Origin: an uncultured Collinsella sp.
Lineage (GTDB): Bacteria > Actinomycetota > Coriobacteriia > Coriobacteriales > Coriobacteriaceae
Length of the DNA stretch: 64,000 nt
Direction of reading: 5' to 3'
Assembly: GCA_947642445.1 (NCBI GenBank)
Contig: CANRSF010000008.1
Location: 1 to 64,000, forward strand
Shown here: piece after piece, positions 14,734 to 23,055 of the stretch
How positions within the stretch are numbered: the stretch's first letter is position 1
Layout: each line of letters begins with the position of its first letter
The notes under the pieces: generated by a model
Seen by the model: only the letters and a program-made list of their open reading frames with translations
Told to the model about the DNA's origin: nothing
Databases searched by the model: none
Position numbers and translations under genes: made by a program

Positions 14734-15352
14734 GTTCTTGAACCGGCTGGGCGAGCTTCTGGCCTGCCTGCCGGCAGATCAGGTAAAGGAAACGCAGGAG
14801 TTCTACGCGGAGGCCATCGCCGACCGTATGGAGGACGGCATGACGGAGGCCGAGGCTGTGGCCGCCATGGGCACGCCCGGTGAGGTCGCCGAGGCAACGC
14901 TCGACGAACTGCCCGCCGTGCCGCGCGCGATCGCGAGGACCAAGCGCAAGAGCACGGCACTTCTATGGGCGCTCGCCATCGTGGGCTCTCCGGTATGGAT
15001 TCCGCTGCTGCTCGCGTTCGTCGCCGTTGCCGCTGCAGTCTACATCTGTATTTGGGTTCTTGCGCTCTGCGTGTGGATCGTGGCCGCGGCATTCGGGGGC
15101 GCGGGCCTGGTAGGGCTCCTGTTCGCCGTGGACGGCATCATTATCGGGCATGTTCCGTACGTTTTGGCCTCGATGGGAATGGGATTCGCTTCCATCGGTG
15201 TGGCGCTCCTCACGGGAGCCGGCGCCTGGACGGCGTCCAAGCAGATCGCGCGCCTCTCTGCCCTTTGGGCGAAGAAAGCCGTTTCGCCCTTCTGGAAAGA
15301 TCAAGGCAATAAGAGCCGCATGGGCGCCGAAGCGGCGCCGCTCACGGCATAG
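14720..15352 (+). CDS. HAAS/DUF1700-domain membrane protein
   Basis: The 210-residue protein starts MTRDEFLNRLGELLACLP and continues with EFYAEAIADRMEDGMTEAEAVAAMGTP, the typical N-terminal HAAS/DUF1700 helical domain. After about residue 75 come three or four hydrophobic helices. Such proteins are normally encoded with a PadR regulator and a DUF4097 protein, and are thought to serve as membrane partners in envelope-stress sensing. Here padR overlaps it by 14 bases and the expected third gene is present only as a truncated remnant. Confidence 0.88.
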   Translation: MTRDEFLNRLGELLACLPADQVKETQEFYAEAIADRMEDGMTEAEAVAAMGTPGEVAEATLDELPAVPRAIARTKRKSTALLWALAIVGSPVWIPLLLAFVAVAAAVYICIWVLALCVWIVAAAFGGAGLVGLLFAVDGIIIGHVPYVLASMGMGFASIGVALLTGAGAWTASKQIARLSALWAKKAVSPFWKDQGNKSRMGAEAAPLTA

Positions 15353-15366
15353 GAAGGAGTGCAAAC

Positions 15367-15630
15367 ATGTCCAGCGTAAAAAGGATTTACCTTGCCGTAG
15401 CGGGTGGGCTTGTTGCCACGGGGCTCGTCCTGGCTGCTATCGGATTTGTGGCCTCCGGCTTTAACCTCGCTGTGCTCAACACGCAGATCGACCTGCGCGA
15501 TGACACCATCATTCTGGGTGGTGTTGAAATAGACGACCCGACAGGGCTTCCACTCATCGAGCAGCTTGCCGAGGTCGGCGAGATCCATATTGGATCTGCA
15601 ACGACTGGTTCGTCTTCTCCTCGCAAATGA
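15367..15630 (+). pseudogene. Truncated membrane-anchored protein of the PadR-HAAS operon
   Basis: An ATG with GGAAGGAG upstream opens an 87-residue frame with an N-terminal membrane helix (IYLAVAGGLVATGLVLAAIG) followed by a short exposed segment (QIDLRDDTIILGG) and an abrupt low-complexity end (ATTGSSSPRK). By position and topology it should be the DUF4097-type third member of the operon, but those are usually 200-350 residues with beta repeats. The end coincides with mobile-element debris, so I read this as a 3' deletion. A genuine small membrane protein is the alternative. Confidence 0.6.
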
Positions 15631-15639
15631 TCGAGCTCG

Positions 15640-15830
15640 TAGCAGCCGTCCCCCCCCTTCGGGCGCACCACGACGGGCATGAGCACGCCGCGCTCGGAGC
15701 CTTTTTGCGAGACCTTCCGTCACGCTCTTCCTGCGTGGTGAACCGGTCATCGACCGACGAGAGGCTGATGGGAATCTCTCGACTTCAGGCCAATCCCGCT
15801 CACCGATCTGGTCTTCCTTCGTGATGCGCA
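15640..15830 (-). pseudogene. Frameshifted fragment of a ParB-like N-domain
   Basis: One minus-strand frame reads EIPISLSSVDDRF and another, slightly downstream, reads ERGVLMPVVVRPKGGDGCYEL. Together they match the start of ParB/Spo0J-family domains (IPLxxIxxF ... GVLxPVVVRP ... YELISGHRR) broken by a frameshift and cut before the GHRR motif. The source is probably a plasmid or integrative element. It is not functional. Confidence 0.55.
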
Positions 15831-15853
15831 CATAAGCGAGCAGACACCGCGCA

Positions 15854-16140
15854 GTGCTTCAGCGCGGCCGCACTTCCACGTCTATGACGGAGGTGCCCGG
15901 CGGCGTCTTGGCAATCCCCTTGTTTGCAGGCGTTAGCGCGTGGGGATCGCCCACTCGGGGGTCGAGGCCGCCGAGGACGGCGGCGAACCTCGCGGTGTCA
16001 TTCGACATCGCGAGGTTCCCGGACCATGACCACCTGGCCTCGTACCGCGGCATAGCCCCAAGGGTGAGGAGCTTCGGCACGTCGATCAGGGCGCCCGCGC
16101 AGCGTCGGCCGGTCCGCCGTTCGGCAGAACGGCGGAAGTC
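15854..16140 (+). pseudogene. IS110-family transposase C-terminal fragment
   Basis: The plus strand encodes AANLAVSFDIARFPDHDHL followed by ASYRGIAPRVRSFGTSIR, the conserved segment of the transposase_20 domain of IS110/IS116/IS902 elements (usually SADHLASYAGLAPxxRxSGxSIRG). Upstream residues are degenerate (MTEVPGGVLAIPLF) and the catalytic DEDD N-domain is missing. Downstream the frame degrades and runs into livF. IS110 elements lack long terminal repeats, and none were seen here. Confidence 0.65.
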
Positions 16141-16141
16141 C

Positions 16142-16855
16142 CTAGCCGCCCAGGTAAGCCTTGCGGACGTTGTCGTCGTGCAGGAGCTCTTGGCCGGTGC
16201 CGGTCATGGTGATCTTGCCGGTCTCGAGCACGTAGCCGCGCGTGGCGATTGAAAGCGCCATCTGGGCGTTCTGCTCGACCAGAAGCACCGTGGTACCGGC
16301 CTTGTGCAGGTCCTCGACAATCTGGAAGATCTGCTCAATCAGAATCGGCGCCAGACCCATGGAAGGCTCATCGAGCATGAGCAGCTTGGGGTTGCTCATA
16401 AGGGCGCGCCCCATAACGAGCATCTGCTGTTCGCCGCCCGAAAGGGTGCCGGCGACCTGGCGACGGCGCTCCTTAAGGCGCGGGAACTGCTCGTAGACGC
16501 GCTCAAGGCCCGGAGCCACCGTGGACTTGGGCTGCGTGTAGGCGCCCATCTCCAGGTTCTCCTCGACCGTCATCTGCAAAAAGGCGCGACGGCCCTCGGG
16601 AACCTGGGCCAGGCCCTTGCCCACCAGTTTATCGGCAGGCGTATGGGTAATGTCCTCGCCCATAAACTTGATGGAGCCGGTCTTGGAACGCAGCAGGCCC
16701 GAGACGGTTTTAAGCGTCGTGGACTTACCGGCGCCGTTCGCGCCGATCAGGGCCACGATCTCGCCCTCGTTGACGTTAAAGGAGATGTCCTTGATGGCGT
16801 GGATAGCGCCGTACCAGACGTTGATGTTGCAGACGGAAAGCATCGGCTCTGCCAT
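16142..16855 (-). CDS. livF: Branched-chain amino acid ABC transporter ATP-binding protein LivF
   Basis: One of the two ATPases powering the HAAT-family importer. The 237-residue protein has Walker A GANGAGKST, Q-loop region AQVPEGRRAFLQMTVEENL, signature LSGGEQQM, Walker B LLMLDEPSMGL and the H-loop equivalent LLVEQNAQMAL. These are typical LivF features, including the short length and the PEGR segment. Its ATG abuts the livG stop without a gap. It is last in livJ-H-M-G-F. The region after its stop is IS110 debris, so no clear terminator was found. Confidence 0.95.
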   Translation of the reverse strand: MAEPMLSVCNINVWYGAIHAIKDISFNVNEGEIVALIGANGAGKSTTLKTVSGLLRSKTGSIKFMGEDITHTPADKLVGKGLAQVPEGRRAFLQMTVEENLEMGAYTQPKSTVAPGLERVYEQFPRLKERRRQVAGTLSGGEQQMLVMGRALMSNPKLLMLDEPSMGLAPILIEQIFQIVEDLHKAGTTVLLVEQNAQMALSIATRGYVLETGKITMTGTGQELLHDDNVRKAYLGG

Positions 16856-17716
16856 TTAGTTCTCCCCCTTATCCTGCTTGCCCAGATATGCCTCAATTAC
16901 GGCATCGTTGTTCTGGATCTCCTCGGCCGTGCCCTTGGCGATGACCTTACCAAAGTTGAGCACGCAGATGCCCTCGCAGATGTTCATGACGAGCGACATA
17001 TCATGCTCGATAAGCATAATGGCGATGCCAAAGGTGTCGCGGATCTTGACGATGTTCTCCATGAGCTCCGCGGTCTCGGACGGGTTCATGCCGGCGGCAG
17101 GCTCGTCGAGCAGCAGCAGTTTGGGGTTGGTGGCAAGCGCGCGGACGATCTCCAGACGACGCTGGGCGCCGTAAGGCAGCGAGCCGGCCTGCTCGTTTGC
17201 CAGGTGCTCCATATCAAAGATGGACAGCAGCTCCATGGCGCGCTCGTGGGCGGCCTTCTCGTGCTTCCAGTACGTCGGCAGACGCAGCACGCCCTCAAAA
17301 CCAGAGTAGCGCTCCTGGTTGTGCAGGCCGACCTTAACGTTGTCCTCCACCGTCATGGTGTTGAACAGGCGAATGTTCTGGAACGTACGGGCGATACCCA
17401 TACGGTTGACCTGATAGACCGACTTGCCCGAGGTGTCCTCGCCGTCGAGCAGGATAGTACCGTGCGTGGGCTGGTACACCTTGGTGAGCAGGTTGAAGAC
17501 CGTGGTCTTACCGGCACCGTTGGGACCGATCAGACCGGCGATCTCGGTCTTACCGATGGTCAGGCTAAAGTCGTCGACTGCCTTAAGGCCGCCAAATTCA
17601 ATGCCCAAGTGGATGCACTCGAGCGCCGGGCGCTGGCCCAGGTCGCGGTCGGGAACGATGGCGCCAGAAGGATACGGGACCATCTTGCCCTTGTTGAACT
17701 CAAACTTACTGGGCAT
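16856..17716 (-). CDS. livG: Branched-chain amino acid ABC transporter ATP-binding protein LivG
   Basis: The second ATPase of the importer, 286 residues. Visible are Walker A GLIGPNGAGKTTVFNL, the LivG-type insertion ARTFQNIRLFNTMTVEDNV, signature LPYGAQRRLEI, Walker B LLLLDEPAAGMNP and the H-loop MLIEHDMSLVM. The YG-type signature replaces SGG, as is common in LivG. A 30-residue N-terminal extension precedes the first strand. Its start overlaps the livM end by 11 bases and its stop abuts livF. Confidence 0.95.
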   Translation of the reverse strand: MPSKFEFNKGKMVPYPSGAIVPDRDLGQRPALECIHLGIEFGGLKAVDDFSLTIGKTEIAGLIGPNGAGKTTVFNLLTKVYQPTHGTILLDGEDTSGKSVYQVNRMGIARTFQNIRLFNTMTVEDNVKVGLHNQERYSGFEGVLRLPTYWKHEKAAHERAMELLSIFDMEHLANEQAGSLPYGAQRRLEIVRALATNPKLLLLDEPAAGMNPSETAELMENIVKIRDTFGIAIMLIEHDMSLVMNICEGICVLNFGKVIAKGTAEEIQNNDAVIEAYLGKQDKGEN

Positions 17717-18794
17717 CGGCTGCCACCTCCTTCTTGGAAGTAAAGCGATCCTTGACGCGACCGAAGAACGCCTTGAGCTGCGGGTTGTTGGTAAAGATCA
17801 TGACCAGGATCAGCACGATGGCGTAGATGAGCATGCGGTAGTCCGAGAACTGACGGAGCAGCTCGGGAAGCACCGTGAGCAACGCCGCCGCGATGACGGA
17901 GCCGCGCATATTGCCCAGACCGCCCAGGACCACGAACACCAGGATGAGGATGGACGTGTTGAAGTCAAACTTGGTGGCGGAAAGCTGCGAGAAGTTACCG
18001 CCGAAGAGGGCTCCGGCAGCGCCGGCGAGAGCGGCGGAAACCACGAAGGCGATCATGCGGTACTCGGTGACAGAGATGCCCACGGACTCGGCAGCGATCT
18101 TGTTGTCGCGCACGGCCATAATGGCACGGCCAGTACGGCTGCGAACCAGGTTGAGCACGATCACGAGTGCGACCATGACCAGGATGGCACCGGCGAGGAA
18201 GGTCGAGTACGTCGACACGCCCGAGGCGCCCTGGGCGCCCTTGATGATGGCGGTGCCGTCCTCGAGCAGGTGCAGATCGTCGATTGTGGAGTTACCCGTG
18301 ATGTTAAAGATCACGTGCAGGCCGCGAGAGTCGACGCCCACGATAAGGCAGGTGACGATCTCTTTGATAATCTCGCCAAAGGCCAAGGTCACGATGGCCA
18401 GATAGTCACCGCTCAGGCGAAGGACCGGGATGCCGATCAAAAAGCCCAGGATGGCAGCGGCGATGGCGCCGACCACAATGCTGATGGCCAGGCGAATGGG
18501 GTCGGAGGGCACGACGCTCTCGAGGGCGACGGCGGTAACGATGCCCGTATAGGCGCCGACGCTCATAAAGCCTGCGTGGCCCAGCGACAAGTCGCCCGCG
18601 ATGCCGACGACGAGGTTAAGGGAGATGGCCATGACGATATAGGCCGTGATGGGAACCAGCTGACCGGCGATCATGCGCGGAATCATGTGGTTGGACTGCA
18701 TAAAGAACACGATGGCGAACGCCACAAGGCACATGGCGTACGTAACAAAGTCGTGACGCGTCTGCTTGTCTTTAAGAAACTTCATAACGCTCAC
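17706..18794 (-). CDS. livM: Branched-chain amino acid ABC transporter permease LivM
   Basis: A 362-residue membrane protein with about nine hydrophobic helices. It contains the LivM hallmarks LVVGIAGDLSLGHAGFMSVGAYT and RLSGDYLAIVTLAFGEI, plus the EAA-like loop VRDNKIAAESVGISVTEY that contacts the ATPases. With LivH it forms the transmembrane channel for leucine, isoleucine and valine or related amino acids. The start is one base after the livH stop and the end overlaps livG. Confidence 0.95.
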   Translation of the reverse strand: MSVMKFLKDKQTRHDFVTYAMCLVAFAIVFFMQSNHMIPRMIAGQLVPITAYIVMAISLNLVVGIAGDLSLGHAGFMSVGAYTGIVTAVALESVVPSDPIRLAISIVVGAIAAAILGFLIGIPVLRLSGDYLAIVTLAFGEIIKEIVTCLIVGVDSRGLHVIFNITGNSTIDDLHLLEDGTAIIKGAQGASGVSTYSTFLAGAILVMVALVIVLNLVRSRTGRAIMAVRDNKIAAESVGISVTEYRMIAFVVSAALAGAAGALFGGNFSQLSATKFDFNTSILILVFVVLGGLGNMRGSVIAAALLTVLPELLRQFSDYRMLIYAIVLILVMIFTNNPQLKAFFGRVKDRFTSKKEVAADAQ

Positions 18795-19676
18795 CTACAC
18801 CTTCTCGGGGACGTACTTGCCCAAGAGGCCGGCAGGCTTGACGAGCAGGACGATGATCAAAACACCAAAGACGATGGAGTTGGCAAGGCTCGTGGAAATG
18901 TATGCCTGCGCCATCGCTTCGATGATGCCGATGAGGATGCCACCGACAAAGGCACCGGGGATGGAGCCGATGCCGCCGAAAACGGCAGCGTCGAAGGCCT
19001 TGATGCCAGGCATGGCGCCCGTGGTGGGCTGCAGAACCGGCGAGTAGGAGCACAGGAGCACACCGGCGATGGCGGCAAGGGCGGAGCCGATGGCAAACGT
19101 CATCGAGATGGTGCGGTTGACGTTGATGCCCATGAGCTGAGCGGCGGCTTTGTCCTCGGACACGGCGCGCATGGCTTTGCCCATCTTGGTCTTACCTGTA
19201 AAGAACATCAGGCCGGCCATGATAACCAGGCAGGCGACGATGGTGACGAGCGAGACGGCGCTTACGTTGAACTTGGCCAAGAACTCCGGCACCTGGAAGG
19301 TGACGAGCGAAGTGAAGTTCTTGGGCGTGGCGCCCCACAGAAGCTGCGCGGCGTTCTGCAGGAAGTAAGACACGCCGATGGCCGTGATCAGAACGGCCAG
19401 AGGGCCTGCTTGGCGCAGCGGCTTATAGGCCAGACCCTCGATGAGAACACCGAGAACCGTGCAGACCACACAAGAGAGAACTACAGATGCCCAGCCCGGG
19501 AGGCCGAGATACGACGTGGCACAGAACGAGACATAGGCACCGACCATGATGACGTCGCCGTGAGCGAAGTTGAGCATCTTGGCGATACCGTAGACCATGG
19601 TGTAGCCCAACGCGATGATGGCGTAGACGCTGCCCATGGACAGGCCGTTGACCAAGTATTGGATAAAGACCGTCAT
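18795..19676 (-). CDS. livH: Branched-chain amino acid ABC transporter permease LivH
   Basis: A 293-residue permease with eight or so helices. It opens MTVFIQYLVNGLSMGSVYAI and continues IALGYTMVYGIAKMLNFAHGD, the characteristic LivH N-terminus. Later it shows the ATPase-coupling loop MRAVSEDKAAAQLMGINVN. The start at 19676 is chosen because GGGGG lies nine bases upstream. An ATG nine bases earlier would sit directly on that site, and the longer frame to 19769 crosses the attenuator. Confidence 0.94.
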   Translation of the reverse strand: MTVFIQYLVNGLSMGSVYAIIALGYTMVYGIAKMLNFAHGDVIMVGAYVSFCATSYLGLPGWASVVLSCVVCTVLGVLIEGLAYKPLRQAGPLAVLITAIGVSYFLQNAAQLLWGATPKNFTSLVTFQVPEFLAKFNVSAVSLVTIVACLVIMAGLMFFTGKTKMGKAMRAVSEDKAAAQLMGINVNRTISMTFAIGSALAAIAGVLLCSYSPVLQPTTGAMPGIKAFDAAVFGGIGSIPGAFVGGILIGIIEAMAQAYISTSLANSIVFGVLIIVLLVKPAGLLGKYVPEKV

Positions 19677-19723
19677 GTTCCACATCCCCCTTTCGAATAG
19701 GTTTCCAGTTGATGTATGAAACA

Positions 19724-19785
19724 GGGACGTTACATCGTCCCTAGATACCAAGCAAGCAGGGAAGGCCAAAACCTCCCCTGCTTGG
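19724..19785 (-). terminator. livJ/livH intergenic hairpins, likely attenuator
   Basis: Two stems lie in the 139-bp gap: CCAAG-CAGGGGAGG-type pairing across 19748-19785, and GGGAC-gttacatc-GTCCC at 19724-19741. Neither has a long U tract. Partial termination or 3'-end protection of the livJ message would give the usual excess of binding protein over permease. Confidence 0.55.
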
Positions 19786-19815
19786 GATCAAAACCGCTCT
19801 ATATAAGGCGGCCTA

Positions 19816-21003
19816 TTAGGCCTGTACGTACTTGCCGTCGGTAATGACGTACGCCGTCGGGTCCTTCTGGACCTGACCCTTGTCGTTCCAGGAGAGCTTG
19901 CCAGTCAGACCGTCAACGGTAATCTTGAGCATAGCCTCGGGAAGCTTCTCGGCAACCTCGGTGGGGTCGGCGTCGACGCCCAGGCCGGCCTCCTTGAGAG
20001 CCTCGACCACAGCATGCACGCCGTCGTAGGCGTCGGCGGCAAACTGGTCGGGGGTATCGCCGTACTTATCCTTGTAAGCGTTGACGAAGTCGGCGTTCTT
20101 CTCGTCGTCGGCGGAGAACGGGGTCATGAGCAGCAGACCCTCGGCAAGAGAGGTGTCGAAGCCCTCAACGCCCAGGATGCCGTCCATGCCGTCGCAGCCC
20201 ATCATCTTGACGTCGTAGCCCATGTCCTTGGCGTTCTTGAGCAGGACGGACGCCGGCGTGTAGTAGATCGGCGCAAAGATCATGGTGGCGCCTGCCTGCT
20301 TGGCCTTGGTCAGCTGGTTGGTAAAGCTCGTGGCGGAGTCGTCCTTAAAGGTCTCCTCGTCGACAATCTCAAGCTTAGACTTAGCGGCCTGGGCCTTAAA
20401 GGAATCTGCGATGCCCGAAGAATAGGCGTCGCCGGAGTTATAGAACAGCACGAACTTCTCGTTCGCATACTTCTCTGCCAGGAACTTGGCAGCGTTGACA
20501 CCTTGGTTGGGGTCGGTAAAGCAAACCTGGAAGACGCAATCCTTGCCCTTGGTAACGTCCTCGGAGGACGCAGACGGGGTGATCATGAACGTCTCGGGGT
20601 CGTTGCCGCACTCGGCGGCAACGGCGACCGACGCACCCGTGGTGGTCGGACCGACGAGGGCCTGCATGCCCCAGTCGAGCAGGGTGTTGAAGGCGTTGAC
20701 GGCCTTCTCACCGTCAGCCTGGTCGTCCTCGGCCTTGCTGACAAGCGGCAGCTCCTTAGTCGAGAAATCCTTGCAGCCAAGCTCGACAGCCTGTGTAACG
20801 GACTTGCCGTAGGACGCGTTGGCGCCGGTCAGCGGGCCGATGGTGCCGATCTTAAACGAAGCGTCGCCCGACGCGGAACCGCTGTCGCCGCCGTTGGAGG
20901 AGCAGCCAGCTAGAATGGACATCGCCCCCAGACCTGCTGCGCTCGCGATAACGCTCCTGCGATTCATAACAGGGTTCAATGACTTACCGGTGAGGCTCGA
21001 CAT
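19816..21003 (-). CDS. livJ: Branched-chain amino acid ABC transporter substrate-binding lipoprotein
   Basis: This 395-residue extracellular receptor captures the substrate for LivHMGF. It has a lipoprotein signal: an MNRRSVIASAAGLGAM positively charged and hydrophobic segment, then lipobox ILAGC with Cys at about residue 34, and a Ser/Gly-rich linker. The mature part is a periplasmic-binding type I fold (IGTIGPLTGANASYGKS, ALVGPTTTGASVAVA, ITPSASSEDVTKG). Start: ATG at 21003 with GAGGAG upstream; an ATG at the MNRR position, 12 codons in, is also possible. It is the first gene of the liv operon and is separated from livH by an attenuator-like element. Confidence 0.95.
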   Translation of the reverse strand: MSSLTGKSLNPVMNRRSVIASAAGLGAMSILAGCSSNGGDSGSASGDASFKIGTIGPLTGANASYGKSVTQAVELGCKDFSTKELPLVSKAEDDQADGEKAVNAFNTLLDWGMQALVGPTTTGASVAVAAECGNDPETFMITPSASSEDVTKGKDCVFQVCFTDPNQGVNAAKFLAEKYANEKFVLFYNSGDAYSSGIADSFKAQAAKSKLEIVDEETFKDDSATSFTNQLTKAKQAGATMIFAPIYYTPASVLLKNAKDMGYDVKMMGCDGMDGILGVEGFDTSLAEGLLLMTPFSADDEKNADFVNAYKDKYGDTPDQFAADAYDGVHAVVEALKEAGLGVDADPTEVAEKLPEAMLKITVDGLTGKLSWNDKGQVQKDPTAYVITDGKYVQA

Positions 21004-21023
21004 GCGGCTCTCCTCTCAAATCT

Positions 21024-21084
21024 CGTCGGGTTTCGGTTACCCGACAGGCCATCCTTCGCCGTGTTCGGCGTTCGCAAAATAGTA
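21024..21084 (-). promoter_or_regulatory. livJ leader with two hairpins and -10 box
   Basis: On the minus strand TACTAT (21079-21084) is a candidate -10. The short leader then contains CGCCG-aaca-CGGCG and GTCGGGT-aaccga-ACCCGAC, the latter just upstream of the ribosome site. The second stem could stabilise the livJ message or modulate its translation. Confidence 0.4.
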
Positions 21085-21497
21085 GACGCTTTAGTTAGGA
21101 AAAGTGGCGAATATTTCAACTTTTCTTTGGATTTGTTCATTTATCCATATTTCTGCGTATTTCTATTTTTTTATGCAGTAATGCCACTTTATTGTGTAAA
21201 AGTAATGTTTCCATTCTGTTACAAGCGTTCCCGCTCTTAATAAACATGGTGTCCCCCTTTTCGCTAGCCGCGATGCGGCCGTCTTGCGGTACAGGGCAAA
21301 CCTTATGGCGCAAACGTTGACAGTTTGTTACGGAAGTCCGTTTGTAGCGAGCGTGTTTCCAATGTTTCCGCAGCGTTTCGGGGGTGCCGTTTTGTGCGGC
21401 TCCTGTTGCCTGGCGAGCACGCGCCCCCGGTTCACGCTAGAATGCACTCAACCTTTAAGCGGTTAATCCATCCATAAGATGCACGAAGGAGCTATCT
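21085..21497. other. AT-rich intergenic region between livJ and hom
   Basis: This 413-bp divergent spacer is much more AT-rich than the rest of the window at 21095-21245. It holds a TTGACA at 21315-21320 pointing toward hom without a matching -10, and a TAGAAT at 21438-21443 about 55 bases before hom. No credible coding frame or RNA gene was seen. Confidence 0.4.
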
Positions 21498-22841
21498 ATG
21501 AGCGAATCCCTGCGCACCGTGAACGTCGGTCTGATCGGTCTGGGAACCGTCGGCGGCGGCGTGGCCCGTCTGATCAAGAGCCACCACGATGAGTACCTGG
21601 CAGCCTACGGCATCGACCTTAAGCTGACCCGCGCCTGCGCGCTTGCCTGGGAGCAGGCCGAGGCAGCCGGTATTGAGCACGAGGCCTTTACGAGTGACTG
21701 GCATGACGTCGTCACCGACCCCGCCGTCGACATCGTCGTCGAGCTGATTGGCGGCGAGCACCCCGCGACCGAGATCTTCACCACCGCCTTTGAGCACGGC
21801 AAGCACGTCGTCTCTGCCAACAAGGCCCTGCTGGGCCGCCATGTCGAGACGCTCGCCGAGAAGGCGCGCGCGTGCGGCGTGCAGATTAAGTGCGAGGCCA
21901 GCTGCGGCGGCGGCATCCCCATCGTGAGCACGCTCGAGCACGACCTGGTGGGTAACAAGATCCTGACCATCGCCGGCATTCTCAACGGTACCACCAACTA
22001 TATCCTGTCGCGCATGGACGCCGAGGGCGCCGATTACGCCGACGTACTTGCCGACGCACAGGCCAAGGGCTATGCCGAGGCCGACCCGTCCGCCGACGTC
22101 GACGGCTTCGATGCCGCCAGCAAGACGGCCATCCTCGCCTCCATCGGCTTTGGCACCCGCGTTACCACCGATGATGTGTACCAGCAGGGTATCCGCACCA
22201 TCGGCGCCGAGGACATCGCCCAGGCCCGCGAGCTCGGCTACACCATCAAGCTGCTCGGCATCGCCCGCAACACCGACGCTGGCGTCGACGTTCGCGTGCA
22301 TCCCACGCTGATCCCCGCAGACCATATGCTTGCCAAGGTCAACGGCGCCATGAACGCCGTCTACGTGGTAGGCGACGCCGTGGGCGAGACCATGTTCTAC
22401 GGCGCGGGCGCAGGCTCCTTCCCCACCGCGAGCGCCGTCGTGGGCGATATCCTGTCGCTCTCCGAGCAGATCAGCCGCGGCGTGGCTCCGCTGCCCGAGA
22501 TTGAGCCCTATGGCCACAACCTCACCTTTAAGCCCACGGACGAGCTCCAGACCAAGTACTATGTGCGCCTGAAGGTCGCCGACCGCGTGGGCGCCCTGTC
22601 CGAGACAGTCGACATCTTTGCCAAGCACAACATCTCGATCTCGCTCATCAACCAGGTCGAGGACGGCAAGTCGGGCGTCAGTGATGCCTGCTCGGTCATC
22701 TTCCTGACGCACCGCGCGCTCGAGAAGGACGTCCAAGCTGCCGCCGCCGAGCTTGCCGGCGTCGACTGCGTGGCCGAGGTCGCCAACGTCCTGCGCATCG
22801 AGGACGTCGAGGCCTGGACCGAAGGCGTTATGGCGAACTAG
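21498..22841 (+). CDS. hom: Homoserine dehydrogenase
   Basis: The enzyme reduces aspartate semialdehyde to homoserine with NAD(P)H, feeding threonine and methionine synthesis. The 447-residue protein has the Rossmann motif GLIGLGTVGGGVARL, then VSANKALL, CEASCGGGIPI, GILNGTTNYILSRM and DPSADVDGFDAASK, all characteristic. From about residue 365 a C-terminal ACT domain (YYVRLKVADRVGALSE) is present, the usual site of threonine feedback control. AAGGAG lies seven to eight bases before the ATG. A strong terminator follows, so it is probably monocistronic. Confidence 0.96.
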   Translation: MSESLRTVNVGLIGLGTVGGGVARLIKSHHDEYLAAYGIDLKLTRACALAWEQAEAAGIEHEAFTSDWHDVVTDPAVDIVVELIGGEHPATEIFTTAFEHGKHVVSANKALLGRHVETLAEKARACGVQIKCEASCGGGIPIVSTLEHDLVGNKILTIAGILNGTTNYILSRMDAEGADYADVLADAQAKGYAEADPSADVDGFDAASKTAILASIGFGTRVTTDDVYQQGIRTIGAEDIAQARELGYTIKLLGIARNTDAGVDVRVHPTLIPADHMLAKVNGAMNAVYVVGDAVGETMFYGAGAGSFPTASAVVGDILSLSEQISRGVAPLPEIEPYGHNLTFKPTDELQTKYYVRLKVADRVGALSETVDIFAKHNISISLINQVEDGKSGVSDACSVIFLTHRALEKDVQAAAAELAGVDCVAEVANVLRIEDVEAWTEGVMAN

Positions 22842-22872
22842 CCCAACGCTCGCCTAGCAATACGCGCCTTGA

Positions 22873-22906
22873 GGGCTCCCGTCCGATGTGGGACGGGAGC
22901 CCTTTT
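22873..22906 (+). terminator. hom terminator
   Basis: GGGCTCCCGTCC-gatgt-GGACGGGAGCCC is followed by TTTT, starting about 32 bases after the hom stop. The stem is nearly perfect. Confidence 0.88.
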
Positions 22907-23055
22907 GTCACCTGCCCTAAGCACAACGGCAGAGCATATTTGCGCGAGCCGCTCATCGGTAACGCGGGCTACCGTTCACCGATATGCAAACGCGGCCGAT
23001 TCCGACTACCGCTACGCTGTGCTGCGAATGTCCGCCCGCGATGAGAGGAAGCACC

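Noticed and set aside
15854..16080. 73-codon minus-strand frame in the debris region
   Set aside because: The plus strand of the same segment reads as IS110 transposase; the minus frame has no family likeness.
17424..19700. 758-codon plus-strand frame antisense to livG, livM and livH
   Set aside because: It overlaps three well-defined transporter genes and its translation is a repetitive Asp/His/Gly-rich sequence without family likeness.
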